A stretch of DNA of 64,000 nucleotides from Taibaiella sp. (GTDB lineage: Bacteria; Bacteroidota; Bacteroidia; Chitinophagales; Chitinophagaceae): assembly GCA_016786705.1 (NCBI GenBank), contig JAEUVV010000002.1:114106-178105 (forward strand). Direction: 5' to 3'. The position numbers were made by a program, and so were the translations under genes. The notes below the pieces were generated by a model that saw only the letters and a list, made by a program, of their open reading frames with translations, did no database searches and was not told where the DNA came from. Shown here in pieces: positions 17,963-24,930 of this stretch. Within the stretch, counting starts at the first letter, position 1, and each line of letters starts with the position of its first letter.

Positions 17963-19525
17963 ATGCGAAAATATTTATTTAGCGGTTTTTGTGCTTTCGT
18001 TGCCTCTTTAATATTACCGATTACGGTCAACGCGCAGGGTATAACTGCTGCTCAAAATGAACAAAAGGTTGTTTTTGAAGAACTGAACTATCTAAATCAA
18101 AATTTCAAAAACCCTATTCAGAAAAGAAACGGCTTTAGCTTAGTAGCTGCCACCTATGAATTGTATGATGCTTCTTTGCAGTTTGTAAAGGCTGCGGACT
18201 CTTTCAGATATAAATGGGTTGATAATCGCGGCGCCACTTTTGATGTAACAAGCTATTCAGGTATGTTAAATGCGGTGACCTATAGCGGTTTAATTTTTAA
18301 CCCGCTGACGGATGCTGCGGCATTTCGAAATGCCCTTTACGATTTTGATACGATCGAGTACTATCCATTATTGATCAACGCGAATAGTTACGGAAATTTG
18401 TATAAAAGAAAAATCGCGTCCCTGGATGCTGTGGGAACCGTTACGGGTCATAGTGAAACACGCCTGATTAATAATAACAATTGGCAGGAAAACCTTGTTA
18501 AAAGTTATACTTTTGACCCTCAAAACCGGTTGACAGAACTGATTGAAAAAAGGCTCATTGGTGGTACACTTAAGAATTTTTCAAAAATAAGTTACAGCTA
18601 CAATGCAGCAAACAAGATCGAAACGATAATTTCGAGCCTTTCGGTGGGCAGCACCTGGGTCAATGAGTACAAATATAGCTATACCTACGATGCCAACAAT
18701 AATCTTATCGACTATACTGTAGAAAACTGGCAAAATAATAATTGGGATAAGTTAACAAAGGTACTACTTGAATACAACGGCAACAATAAGGTGATCTCCC
18801 GGGTCAGTCAAATGGGTGCAAACGGCAACTGGGTAAATGCCCGTCAATGGGAATATGCCTATTTAAATAATAATATTGTTACTATAGAAAGCCGGCCCTG
18901 GGGTTCCGGTTCCTGGGGCGACCTTTCTAATTTATATGAATTCAGTTACAATAATTTAAATCAATGTGTTACCCGGACGGAATCTGTTATTAGCTCACCT
19001 GATACCAGTATATTCCGCACAATTTTCAACTACAATTCGGTGAATGAAATCGAAAGTATAATCTGGCAAAACGGGGGCGCGACAAGAGAGGACTTTATTG
19101 ATCATGAAAGATGGGTCTTCGAGTATAGCAATGCCGGACTAACCGCACAGTACAGCCAAAGGAATATAAACAATGTATGGTCCTTCTTTTATAGCAGCCC
19201 GGCACCTGGCGACCAGAGCTTTTTTCAACACTACTATTACAGTGATACTAATACGACAAATATCTCCAATGCTAAAAGTGTAACCTTAAACTTCACGGTC
19301 TATCCGAATCCAGGTTCCACTAATTTATCGGTAACTATAAACAAAGATGCAATTAAGTATATAATAATCACCGATCTTTCGGGAAAAGAAGTACTTAAGA
19401 CCAATTTCACTCAAAAAGTGAGTAAGGCAACAATAGATGTTTCAGGCATTGCTGCGGGTAACTATATCCTTACCGTTGGCAATGAGTCGGAATATGGCTT
19501 TAAACAAATCTCTATTTTGAAATAA
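17963..19525 (+). CDS. Type IX-secreted protein with YD/RHS-like repeats
   Basis: A 520-residue exported protein. The signal peptide spans residues 1-25 (cleavage probably after VNAQ). The middle (about 165-420) contains degenerate repeats of the type YxYDxxNNLxxYTxxxWQNNxW and WVNxxxxEYxYxNNN, resembling the YD/RHS family of extracellular repeats; each unit has Trp, Asn-Asn and paired Tyr. The last 75 residues form a T9SS type A sorting domain starting at FTVYPNPGSTN and ending in a KQISILK strand. It probably ends up on or outside the cell surface. Ligand and role are unknown; neighbours give no hint. Confidence 0.82.
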   Translation: MRKYLFSGFCAFVASLILPITVNAQGITAAQNEQKVVFEELNYLNQNFKNPIQKRNGFSLVAATYELYDASLQFVKAADSFRYKWVDNRGATFDVTSYSGMLNAVTYSGLIFNPLTDAAAFRNALYDFDTIEYYPLLINANSYGNLYKRKIASLDAVGTVTGHSETRLINNNNWQENLVKSYTFDPQNRLTELIEKRLIGGTLKNFSKISYSYNAANKIETIISSLSVGSTWVNEYKYSYTYDANNNLIDYTVENWQNNNWDKLTKVLLEYNGNNKVISRVSQMGANGNWVNARQWEYAYLNNNIVTIESRPWGSGSWGDLSNLYEFSYNNLNQCVTRTESVISSPDTSIFRTIFNYNSVNEIESIIWQNGGATREDFIDHERWVFEYSNAGLTAQYSQRNINNVWSFFYSSPAPGDQSFFQHYYYSDTNTTNISNAKSVTLNFTVYPNPGSTNLSVTINKDAIKYIIITDLSGKEVLKTNFTQKVSKATIDVSGIAAGNYILTVGNESEYGFKQISILK

Positions 19526-19549
19526 ACACCCAAAGATTTAAAGCCTTAA

Positions 19550-19588
19550 TTAAATATCCCCGGCCTTCTTAATGCCGGGGATATTTAA
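19550..19588. terminator. Terminator between convergent genes
   Basis: TTAAATATCCCCGGC (19550-19564) pairs with GCCGGGGATATTTAA (19574-19588). The stem is perfect and A/T-rich at its base on both sides, so it can serve both the T9SS protein gene and, less directly, the minus-strand NAD operon ending at 19657. Confidence 0.8.
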
Positions 19589-19656
19589 TTTATATTCATA
19601 ATTGAGTTGGAAATTGAATTTAATAGATGAGCAGCTGCTTTTTGTTGAGCTCGTAA

Positions 19657-20244
19657 TTAAAATAATAATTTTAGTGCACCAGGGTCATTCCCGGCACTCA
19701 AAAAATCCCTGGCTTCCATAAGCGCAAACCCAAGAAGATTTTCACCCTTCCAGGTATCCGGGTGCAAAGCCTTAGGGCTATCCTGCGCCAATCCTATACC
19801 CCAAACCGGGTCTACAGGACTCGCTTCCACAATGATACGGTCCCCGGTACCCAAAAGATAAGCCGCTAAAGTTTTGTTTTGCGCAAACTTGTGTATATTA
19901 CCCTGTACCACGATCTCCAATTTCTTTTCATTCCAGCGATCATCCTCATAATTACGCACCGTTCTGCCCAGCGCTTTTACCTCAGCCGGTTTATGGCAGG
20001 CAATGATCTTTTCGAATGCATCCCGGTCCCCGAACAACAATGCTTTATGCGCCATCATCCAATGTTCGGCAGTTTTGTACAGTATCCCGTTCACTGTGAA
20101 TGCCGAAGGATACCATTGACTAAATACGAACTTGCCAACTTCTTCTCCTGCCGGAACCGTATGTCCCCAGAAAAAGATATACTTAGCTTGAAAACCTCCA
20201 TTGATAAGTGCTTTCAGCCCTTCTATACTATATTTTGTATTCAT
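19657..20244 (-). CDS. NADAR-family protein (YbiA/DUF1768-like)
   Basis: NADAR proteins are N-glycosidases; family members cleave riboflavin-pathway intermediates (YbiA-like), and others remove ADP-ribose from guanine in DNA, opposing DarT1-type toxins. 195 residues. Family features: the FWGHT start region, FSQWYPSAFTVNG, TAEHWMMAHKALLFGD, a central LGRxVRNYEDDRWNEKK, and DPVWGIG. It is the last gene of the NAD/ADP-ribose gene set, one base after nadV-like. In this context an ADP-ribosyl-directed role is more likely than riboflavin metabolism; that is inference from neighbours. Confidence 0.88.
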   Translation of the reverse strand: MNTKYSIEGLKALINGGFQAKYIFFWGHTVPAGEEVGKFVFSQWYPSAFTVNGILYKTAEHWMMAHKALLFGDRDAFEKIIACHKPAEVKALGRTVRNYEDDRWNEKKLEIVVQGNIHKFAQNKTLAAYLLGTGDRIIVEASPVDPVWGIGLAQDSPKALHPDTWKGENLLGFALMEARDFLSAGNDPGALKLLF

Positions 20245-20245
20245 C

Positions 20246-21700
20246 TTATTTACTTTTTATTCTTGTCCTGATCTCCGCCAGGGTTTCTTCTACTAATAAT
20301 TTACCATCCCGGAAAACCTCTCTTAAAGCACCTGTATTTTCCTCTTCCCAGCTTACCTGGTCCTTTAATTGATAGGTACCATCTTCCAAGATTACTTTCA
20401 TAAGCCCCTTAGCTGATTTTTTGGTGCCGTCATCCGTTACCGGGTCTTTGAAAATAGAACGGCCGCGCCCGGCCACTTCTCCATAGGTCGCTTTCATCGC
20501 GAAGCCAAAGGTATCCCGGGTATTATATTGATAGGTAAAGGAACCGATCCCTAATACCACATTAGTGGAAGCAAAACCATTTTGCTTTAAACCCTCACAG
20601 ATCGCCTTCGCACGTTCCAGGGTAATGCTATCGCCATAGATGGCGCCAATATGCGGGTCCAGTTCTTTAAAACCTTTATCGTTTGTAGTACCGCCAAATA
20701 CCTCCCAAAGCAATTGCACGACACCTTTTCTTTCCGCCTCGGTTTTACCTCCCGGATTACCACAAAGGATCCATACCGGGTCTCCGCTGTCGGGCCTTAT
20801 CACCAGCTTTCCGTTTCTTTCCAGAACCTCTTCTTTTAGTGCAGGCAGGTAGACGGTCAGGACCTTCCACAAATCCCAGGTATCTGACACTACCGATACA
20901 ATACCGGCCGGGTATACTTCTGTGATCAGGCGTTTAAAAGTGCCCAATTCGTCTTCTATAGTCCCCATACTCATAACGGAATGCTCGGTTGCAGGAACAG
21001 AGCCTCCTACTAACTCTTTAGTTACATCTGCCCCATAATAGCGTTCCAGGTATTCAATAGCAGGTACCGTATCGGTCCCGGTAAAGCTCAATAAATGGCC
21101 CATACCCGAGATCAATGCCGCTTCCACGCCACCCATGCCCCGCATGGAAAAATCATGTCCCTGCCAGTCTACAAAGCCGGGAGCGGATGAAGTCATTGCC
21201 GCATAGCCGTCCAGCAGCTTACGATAACTTTTCGCAATGGTTGCCGAAGTGCAGGGTAACCAGATCACGTTGGATAATAAGGTTTCGAAGTAATTGGTCA
21301 GCCAGAAGAACTCCGGGAGCGTATTATACATCGTAAACATGGGTATGCGCATCGGGACGGAAACGCCTTCTGGCAAGGCTTTAAACGCCATCGGGATATA
21401 ACCCAGGTCATGCAAAGCCGCGATATGCGCTGTACCTATATCATTTGGGCCCAGGTAATTATCGATCCTTCTTTTATAGGCAGCAACCACCTCTTCCTTA
21501 GGCCGGCGGAAAAAGTATTGTTCAAAATCTTCCAGGATATATTTTTTGATGAAATACTGCAGTCCGAAAAACACTACTTCTTCAATTTCCGGCATACGGC
21601 TTTTCCTCGGTGTCCAGTTGGAGTATACAAGGGTTGTGCCTTCGGGATATTGTCTTCTGTGGTCCAGCTTATAACCATCGGTCAATAATAAGGGATTCAT
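20246..21700 (-). CDS. nadV: Nicotinamide phosphoribosyltransferase-like protein (NadV/Nampt; candidate Namat)
   Basis: Nampt/NadV joins nicotinamide to PRPP to give NMN. 484 residues, typical of the bacterial and phage NadV group. The start LLLTDGYKLDHRRQYPEGT, the FFGLQYFIKK segment, FSMRGMGG, SVPATEHSVMS, VVSDTWDLW, RPDSGDP and YGDSITLERA are family landmarks. The close relatives called Namat in phage NARP1 instead couple nicotinamide to ADP-ribose-pyrophosphate, giving NAD+ directly. Motif reading cannot separate the two. The operon contains no NMN adenylyltransferase, which fits either. It lies one base before the NADAR gene and 24 bp after the phosphatase gene. Confidence 0.9.
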   Translation of the reverse strand: MNPLLLTDGYKLDHRRQYPEGTTLVYSNWTPRKSRMPEIEEVVFFGLQYFIKKYILEDFEQYFFRRPKEEVVAAYKRRIDNYLGPNDIGTAHIAALHDLGYIPMAFKALPEGVSVPMRIPMFTMYNTLPEFFWLTNYFETLLSNVIWLPCTSATIAKSYRKLLDGYAAMTSSAPGFVDWQGHDFSMRGMGGVEAALISGMGHLLSFTGTDTVPAIEYLERYYGADVTKELVGGSVPATEHSVMSMGTIEDELGTFKRLITEVYPAGIVSVVSDTWDLWKVLTVYLPALKEEVLERNGKLVIRPDSGDPVWILCGNPGGKTEAERKGVVQLLWEVFGGTTNDKGFKELDPHIGAIYGDSITLERAKAICEGLKQNGFASTNVVLGIGSFTYQYNTRDTFGFAMKATYGEVAGRGRSIFKDPVTDDGTKKSAKGLMKVILEDGTYQLKDQVSWEEENTGALREVFRDGKLLVEETLAEIRTRIKSK

Positions 21701-21724
21701 ATATTTTAATGTTTTTGTTTAAGT

Positions 21725-22453
21725 TTAGTTTCTTCCTTTTTCTTCAGGATATAATTTTATCAATGGATCGCTCTGAAAAAACTGTTTCGTCTTTACATTC
21801 ATAATAGAGGCCCTACCTGTATAAGCGGCACCGGTGTCTAAATTCCATACATTACAGGCATTCATAGGCGTACCATTTCCAAAAAACAAGGTTGGCGTAT
21901 GACCTATAAATATCTCCTGGTATAGTTTTAACTTTTTAGGCATTAACCTTTCGTTGAATAATACCCGTTCATGCATCATCATCGCGGTTTGCCATAGTGT
22001 CCGGTCCCAATTGGGCATTCTTCCTATAAAATCATTGCCCGGTCCCGCGTCTGTACTAAAACCGGCATGAATAAACAAATTATTGGCCTCATCCACATAA
22101 TAATTATGTAAACGTTCAAAAAACAGGATATGCGCATTCCGAGTTGGTTCAGGAACAGTTGCATAACTCTCTATGGTACTGGTACCACCATGCCTCAGCC
22201 ATACGGCATCTGTTGCGCCTTTTGAAAGCCAATTATAACAAAACAAATCATGATTCCCTTTGATAAACACACAAGCATACTGTTGTTCCAGCTCCAGCAG
22301 CCTGCTGACGAGTGCTGCGGAATCGCTCCAGCCATCTACATAATCCCCCAGGAAGATCAATTCATCGTCTTCTTTTATCGGCGCCCGCTCTAATATTTGT
22401 TCCAGCCCCCTGAGCCCACCGTGCAGATCTCCTATCACCCATTTACTCTTCAT
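21725..22453 (-). CDS. PPP-family metallophosphoesterase
   Basis: A 242-residue dinuclear-metal phosphoesterase of the PPP/ApaH-like group. Metal and phosphate motifs are in order: GDLHG (8-12), GDYVDG (36-41), GNHD (66-69), then FIHAGF and FIGHTPT further on. Substrate cannot be read; relatives hydrolyse phosphoproteins, dinucleoside polyphosphates or small phosphates. Its start overlaps the end of kptA by 11 bp, so the two are translationally coupled. Tpt1/KptA generates an ADP-ribose cyclic phosphate, so a role in clearing phosphorylated ADP-ribose is an attractive hypothesis, not shown. Confidence 0.88.
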   Translation of the reverse strand: MKSKWVIGDLHGGLRGLEQILERAPIKEDDELIFLGDYVDGWSDSAALVSRLLELEQQYACVFIKGNHDLFCYNWLSKGATDAVWLRHGGTSTIESYATVPEPTRNAHILFFERLHNYYVDEANNLFIHAGFSTDAGPGNDFIGRMPNWDRTLWQTAMMMHERVLFNERLMPKKLKLYQEIFIGHTPTLFFGNGTPMNACNVWNLDTGAAYTGRASIMNVKTKQFFQSDPLIKLYPEEKGRN

Positions 22454-22994
22454 ACCTGATGTATTTAGCCGGTACCTGTTCAGTTAACCAGACCTTATTT
22501 TCGGAAAGATAAAAAATAAAACCTTCCCGTTGCATAGCCGCCGCGTCTATCTGCAATACTACCGGCACACCATGCCGCGTACCCACATTCCGGGCTGTCC
22601 CGATTTCATGGCTCAGGTGCACATGTAACCGGTTTTGCTTCAGCAGGCCCTGTTCCAGAATAGCAGGCAAAAATCGCGTTGCCGTACCATGATACAATAC
22701 TTCAGGCGGCAATTGGGGTTCCAGTGCCGCATCAATGCGGATACTATGCCCCTGGTTGGCCCGGATTTTATTCTGCGCCGTATCTATAGCAAAGCGTTGC
22801 TTATCGTTCTGCGCCACCAACAGGGCCAGGTCTTCCCGCTCAAATAAAACATTTTTAGCCGCGCATTTCACTAATAATGCATCAATATCCGCCCAACCCT
22901 GCTCATCCAGCACCAAGCCTATGGACTCCGGATGATGCCGCAAAACATAACTTAAATATTTGCTGATACCTTTTAGTTCCTTATCACTTTTCAT
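22443..22994 (-). CDS. kptA: RNA 2'-phosphotransferase Tpt1/KptA
   Basis: Tpt1 uses NAD+ to remove an internal RNA 2'-phosphate, releasing nicotinamide and ADP-ribose 1'',2''-cyclic phosphate; family members can also ADP-ribosylate 5'-phosphorylated nucleic-acid ends. 183 residues, full length. The catalytic set is present: Arg19-His20 in the LRHH motif, Arg78 in RANQGHS, and Arg140 in the GTRHG segment; HLSHE is also conserved. In bacteria no tRNA-splicing substrate is known. Here it sits among NAD and ADP-ribose genes, so an NAD-dependent nucleic-acid modification or repair role is plausible. Overlaps the phosphatase gene by 11 bp. Confidence 0.93.
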   Translation of the reverse strand: MKSDKELKGISKYLSYVLRHHPESIGLVLDEQGWADIDALLVKCAAKNVLFEREDLALLVAQNDKQRFAIDTAQNKIRANQGHSIRIDAALEPQLPPEVLYHGTATRFLPAILEQGLLKQNRLHVHLSHEIGTARNVGTRHGVPVVLQIDAAAMQREGFIFYLSENKVWLTEQVPAKYIRYEE

Positions 22995-23048
22995 TTACTT
23001 CTATTTTTTCATTTTTCCATATAGGTGCCTTTAATTTTCTCTGCCATA

Positions 23049-23112
23049 TCACCCTTCGATGAACTAAGGGTGACAATAAGCTTTGTGTCATGCTGAGCAT
23101 GTCGAAGCATGA
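23049..23112. repeat. REP-like palindrome pair inside the NAD operon
   Basis: Two adjacent imperfect palindromes lie in the 132-bp gap between the PARG-like gene and kptA: TCACCCTT/AAGGGTGA (23049-23056 and 23066-23073) and TCATGCT/AGCATGA (23088-23094 and 23106-23112). The core CTGAGCATGTCGAAG matches a style of dispersed repeat I know from many bacterial genomes. Each can fold into a hairpin in either strand. It could act as an mRNA stabiliser or partial terminator that splits the operon. Confidence 0.6.
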
Positions 23113-23126
23113 GTCATTAAAGTAGA

Positions 23127-24008
23127 TCATTTTGTTAACTTACCATAACTTGTTCCACCCTTCGGAGCCTGGTTATGGTGAATATTTTTAAACGCTTGTA
23201 TATTTACCTCCTCCTTCGAGCGGTCATAAATAGCGAAGACAATTCGCTTAAAGGCCGATCTAAAGTGACTTCCTATCACTTCATCAAAATAGGCCGCCAC
23301 ATCCGCGGGTTCATTCCTGAATACCCCGCAACCCCAGGCGCCTAAGATCAAAGTATCACACCCATGCTTATACGCTATTGAGAGCACCTGCATTATTCTT
23401 TCTTTAAACACTCCGGGAAGCAATTCCAGCTCATCTTCCCGGTTATTTTGCAAGATGGCACCCCGGTTGGGTGCCGGCGAGGTGATCACATCAGCGACCA
23501 AAAGCTCCGGGAGGAAATCACCCTCATCATTGAACCAGAAAATGGTTTCCGGGCTGTAGATCAGGTAATCAGAATACAACAAAGTCGTCCGCGACCTGTT
23601 ATACTCATACATATTCCAGTCTTTAGTCAAAGCCGCATACAAACTGGACGATCTTGCAAGGGACTCTTCCTGGGCCGAAGCACCGCCCAGAAAGCCACCT
23701 CCAGGGTTCTTCGCCGAAGCAAAATTCAATACACCAATCTTTGAACCGCCAGCCAGCTTTTGCAAAGCTTCGATGGTAGAACTATTCCAGACTTCAATAC
23801 TGCAATCAAATTTATCTTTATCCATTGCAAGCACTTCTTCTTTCAAGGCATGTATAGCTTCCGGTGTATAGGTGCGGGTCTGCGCGACACTATGCGCGAT
23901 TTTATCTTTAACGATCACTTTATCTTCATTCCCGAAAAGGTAAAATCCATCTTCAATGATCTGTAAACTACGTTTGGCAATTTCAGTTCTGCCGCTTTTA
24001 TTTTTCAT
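23127..24008 (-). CDS. Bacterial-type poly(ADP-ribose) glycohydrolase, TIGR02452 macrodomain
   Basis: 293 residues. The defining PARG catalytic signature GGG-X7-QEE is exact: GGG at 103-105 and QEE at 113-115 (the second Glu is the general acid in characterised PARGs). The ADP-ribose-binding FASAKNPGGGFLGG loop precedes it, and ILGAWGCGVFRNEP gives the second macrodomain loop. It should remove ADP-ribose chains or terminal ADP-ribose from a target, releasing ADP-ribose. The start overlaps the end of the Prs-like gene by 11 bp, so the two are coupled. No poly(ADP-ribose) polymerase gene is seen in the window. Confidence 0.93.
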   Translation of the reverse strand: MKNKSGRTEIAKRSLQIIEDGFYLFGNEDKVIVKDKIAHSVAQTRTYTPEAIHALKEEVLAMDKDKFDCSIEVWNSSTIEALQKLAGGSKIGVLNFASAKNPGGGFLGGASAQEESLARSSSLYAALTKDWNMYEYNRSRTTLLYSDYLIYSPETIFWFNDEGDFLPELLVADVITSPAPNRGAILQNNREDELELLPGVFKERIMQVLSIAYKHGCDTLILGAWGCGVFRNEPADVAAYFDEVIGSHFRSAFKRIVFAIYDRSKEEVNIQAFKNIHHNQAPKGGTSYGKLTK

Positions 24009-24855
24009 GGTTAATTATTTTTGTAATATCCAATGATAGCTGCAAGACATCTTCCGCTTCGATATCATTGAATGAATTGGTGGTATAAATTTTGTCAAAA
24101 TAAGGACGCAACACCCCGGTGCCTTTACTGAATATACCGTGACTGACCGCGATATCCAGGCTTGCCACACCTTTCTCTTTAAGGGATTGTGCCAGCCCGA
24201 TGAAGGTGCCGCCACCGTCGCAAATATCATCCACAATCAGCCCGTTCTTGCCGGCCAGGTCATCCGCGTAAACAGTAAATGATTTTAATTTCCCGGTAAC
24301 CACATCTCTTACTTTACTACACTCAACAACCGGTATACCTCCCAGCTGTTCCGATAATTTATAGATCTTTTTTAATGCACCACCATCGGGGGAAATCAAT
24401 ACCAGGTTTTCTTTGCTTTGCATCGCGATCACCTGGCGGATAAAATCGTAATTATAAATTACTTCAACATTATCCAGTAAAGCCGGTGTTACCTCTGAAT
24501 GCGGATCAAAAACATACACCTGGTCTAAACCCAGGGAGTTGATCAGCTGCGCGTTTACTTTTACCGATAAGGGTTCTCCTTTAACCATTAAGCGGTCCTG
24601 GCGTGCTGCCGGGAAATAAGGTATGAAAGCAGCAATATGTTTCACCTGCATCCTGCGCAATGCGTCTACAGCCAGCACCAGGAAGCCCATATCTTCAAAA
24701 CTGCGTATACGGGTCGTGATCAGTACAGGTTGACTCGTGTCAAAACCCGGCTGTATTTTTATATGAGGTTCCCCGCCCGAAAAAACGAACTTTTCAAAGT
24801 TTATAACATTTCCTTTTACAGGATTAAAGCGGCTATCGAGATTAAGTAGATACAT
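23998..24855 (-). CDS. Short PRPP-synthetase-like protein (candidate ADP-ribose pyrophosphate synthetase)
   Basis: 285 residues from the ATG at 24855. A TTG-extended frame reaches 24879 but lies inside the promoter and operator. Phosphoribosyl/diphosphokinase features: PYFPAARQDRL (79-89), FDPHSE (116-121), and the PRPP-type loop GLIVDDICDGGGTFIG (205-220). It is shorter than housekeeping Prs (about 310-320), and the N-terminus is diverged. Such genes sit beside nadV in bacterial and phage NAD clusters. In phage NARP1 a Prs-like enzyme (Adps) pyrophosphorylates ADP-ribose rather than ribose-5-phosphate. Either substrate is possible here. First gene after the operator; coupled to PARG. Confidence 0.88.
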   Translation of the reverse strand: MYLLNLDSRFNPVKGNVINFEKFVFSGGEPHIKIQPGFDTSQPVLITTRIRSFEDMGFLVLAVDALRRMQVKHIAAFIPYFPAARQDRLMVKGEPLSVKVNAQLINSLGLDQVYVFDPHSEVTPALLDNVEVIYNYDFIRQVIAMQSKENLVLISPDGGALKKIYKLSEQLGGIPVVECSKVRDVVTGKLKSFTVYADDLAGKNGLIVDDICDGGGTFIGLAQSLKEKGVASLDIAVSHGIFSKGTGVLRPYFDKIYTTNSFNDIEAEDVLQLSLDITKIINHEK

Positions 24856-24859
24856 CTTA

Positions 24860-24880
24860 TTTGTGTAATTTGTACACAAA
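24860..24880. promoter_or_regulatory. Palindromic operator, probable NrtR site
   Basis: TTTGTGTA (24860-24867), 5-nt spacer, TACACAAA (24873-24880): perfect 8-bp arms, 21 bp in all. It overlaps the -7 element of the Prs-like/PARG promoter, covers the predicted transcription start and ends 5 bp before the start codon. It sits directly downstream of the nrtR gene, as expected for a local repressor target. Confidence 0.8.
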
Positions 24881-24908
24881 CCTAAAACGATAAAACGAAA
24901 CCGCCAAA
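24877..24908 (-). promoter_or_regulatory. Promoter of the NAD/ADP-ribose operon
   Basis: On the minus strand TTTG (24908-24905) is followed after 20 nt by TAGGTTTG (24884-24877), an ideal Bacteroidota promoter. The TTTG of the -7 element is also part of the operator arm, so a bound regulator would block it. Confidence 0.85.
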
Positions 24909-24911
24909 TAC

Positions 24912-24930
24912 TTTGTGTATTTTTTACAAT
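24912..24930. promoter_or_regulatory. Second, imperfect copy of the operator
   Basis: TTTGTGTA (24912-24919), 5-nt spacer TTTTT, TACAAT (24925-24930). The left arm is identical to that of the main operator and the spacer length is the same; the right arm matches only partly. It overlaps the last codons of nrtR and lies just upstream of the -33 element, 52 bp from the main site, about five helical turns. Confidence 0.5.

Noticed and set aside
24856..24879. TTG-extended start of the Prs-like gene at 24879
   Set aside because: The extra eight codons lie inside the operator and at the predicted transcription start; the ATG at 24855 fits better.
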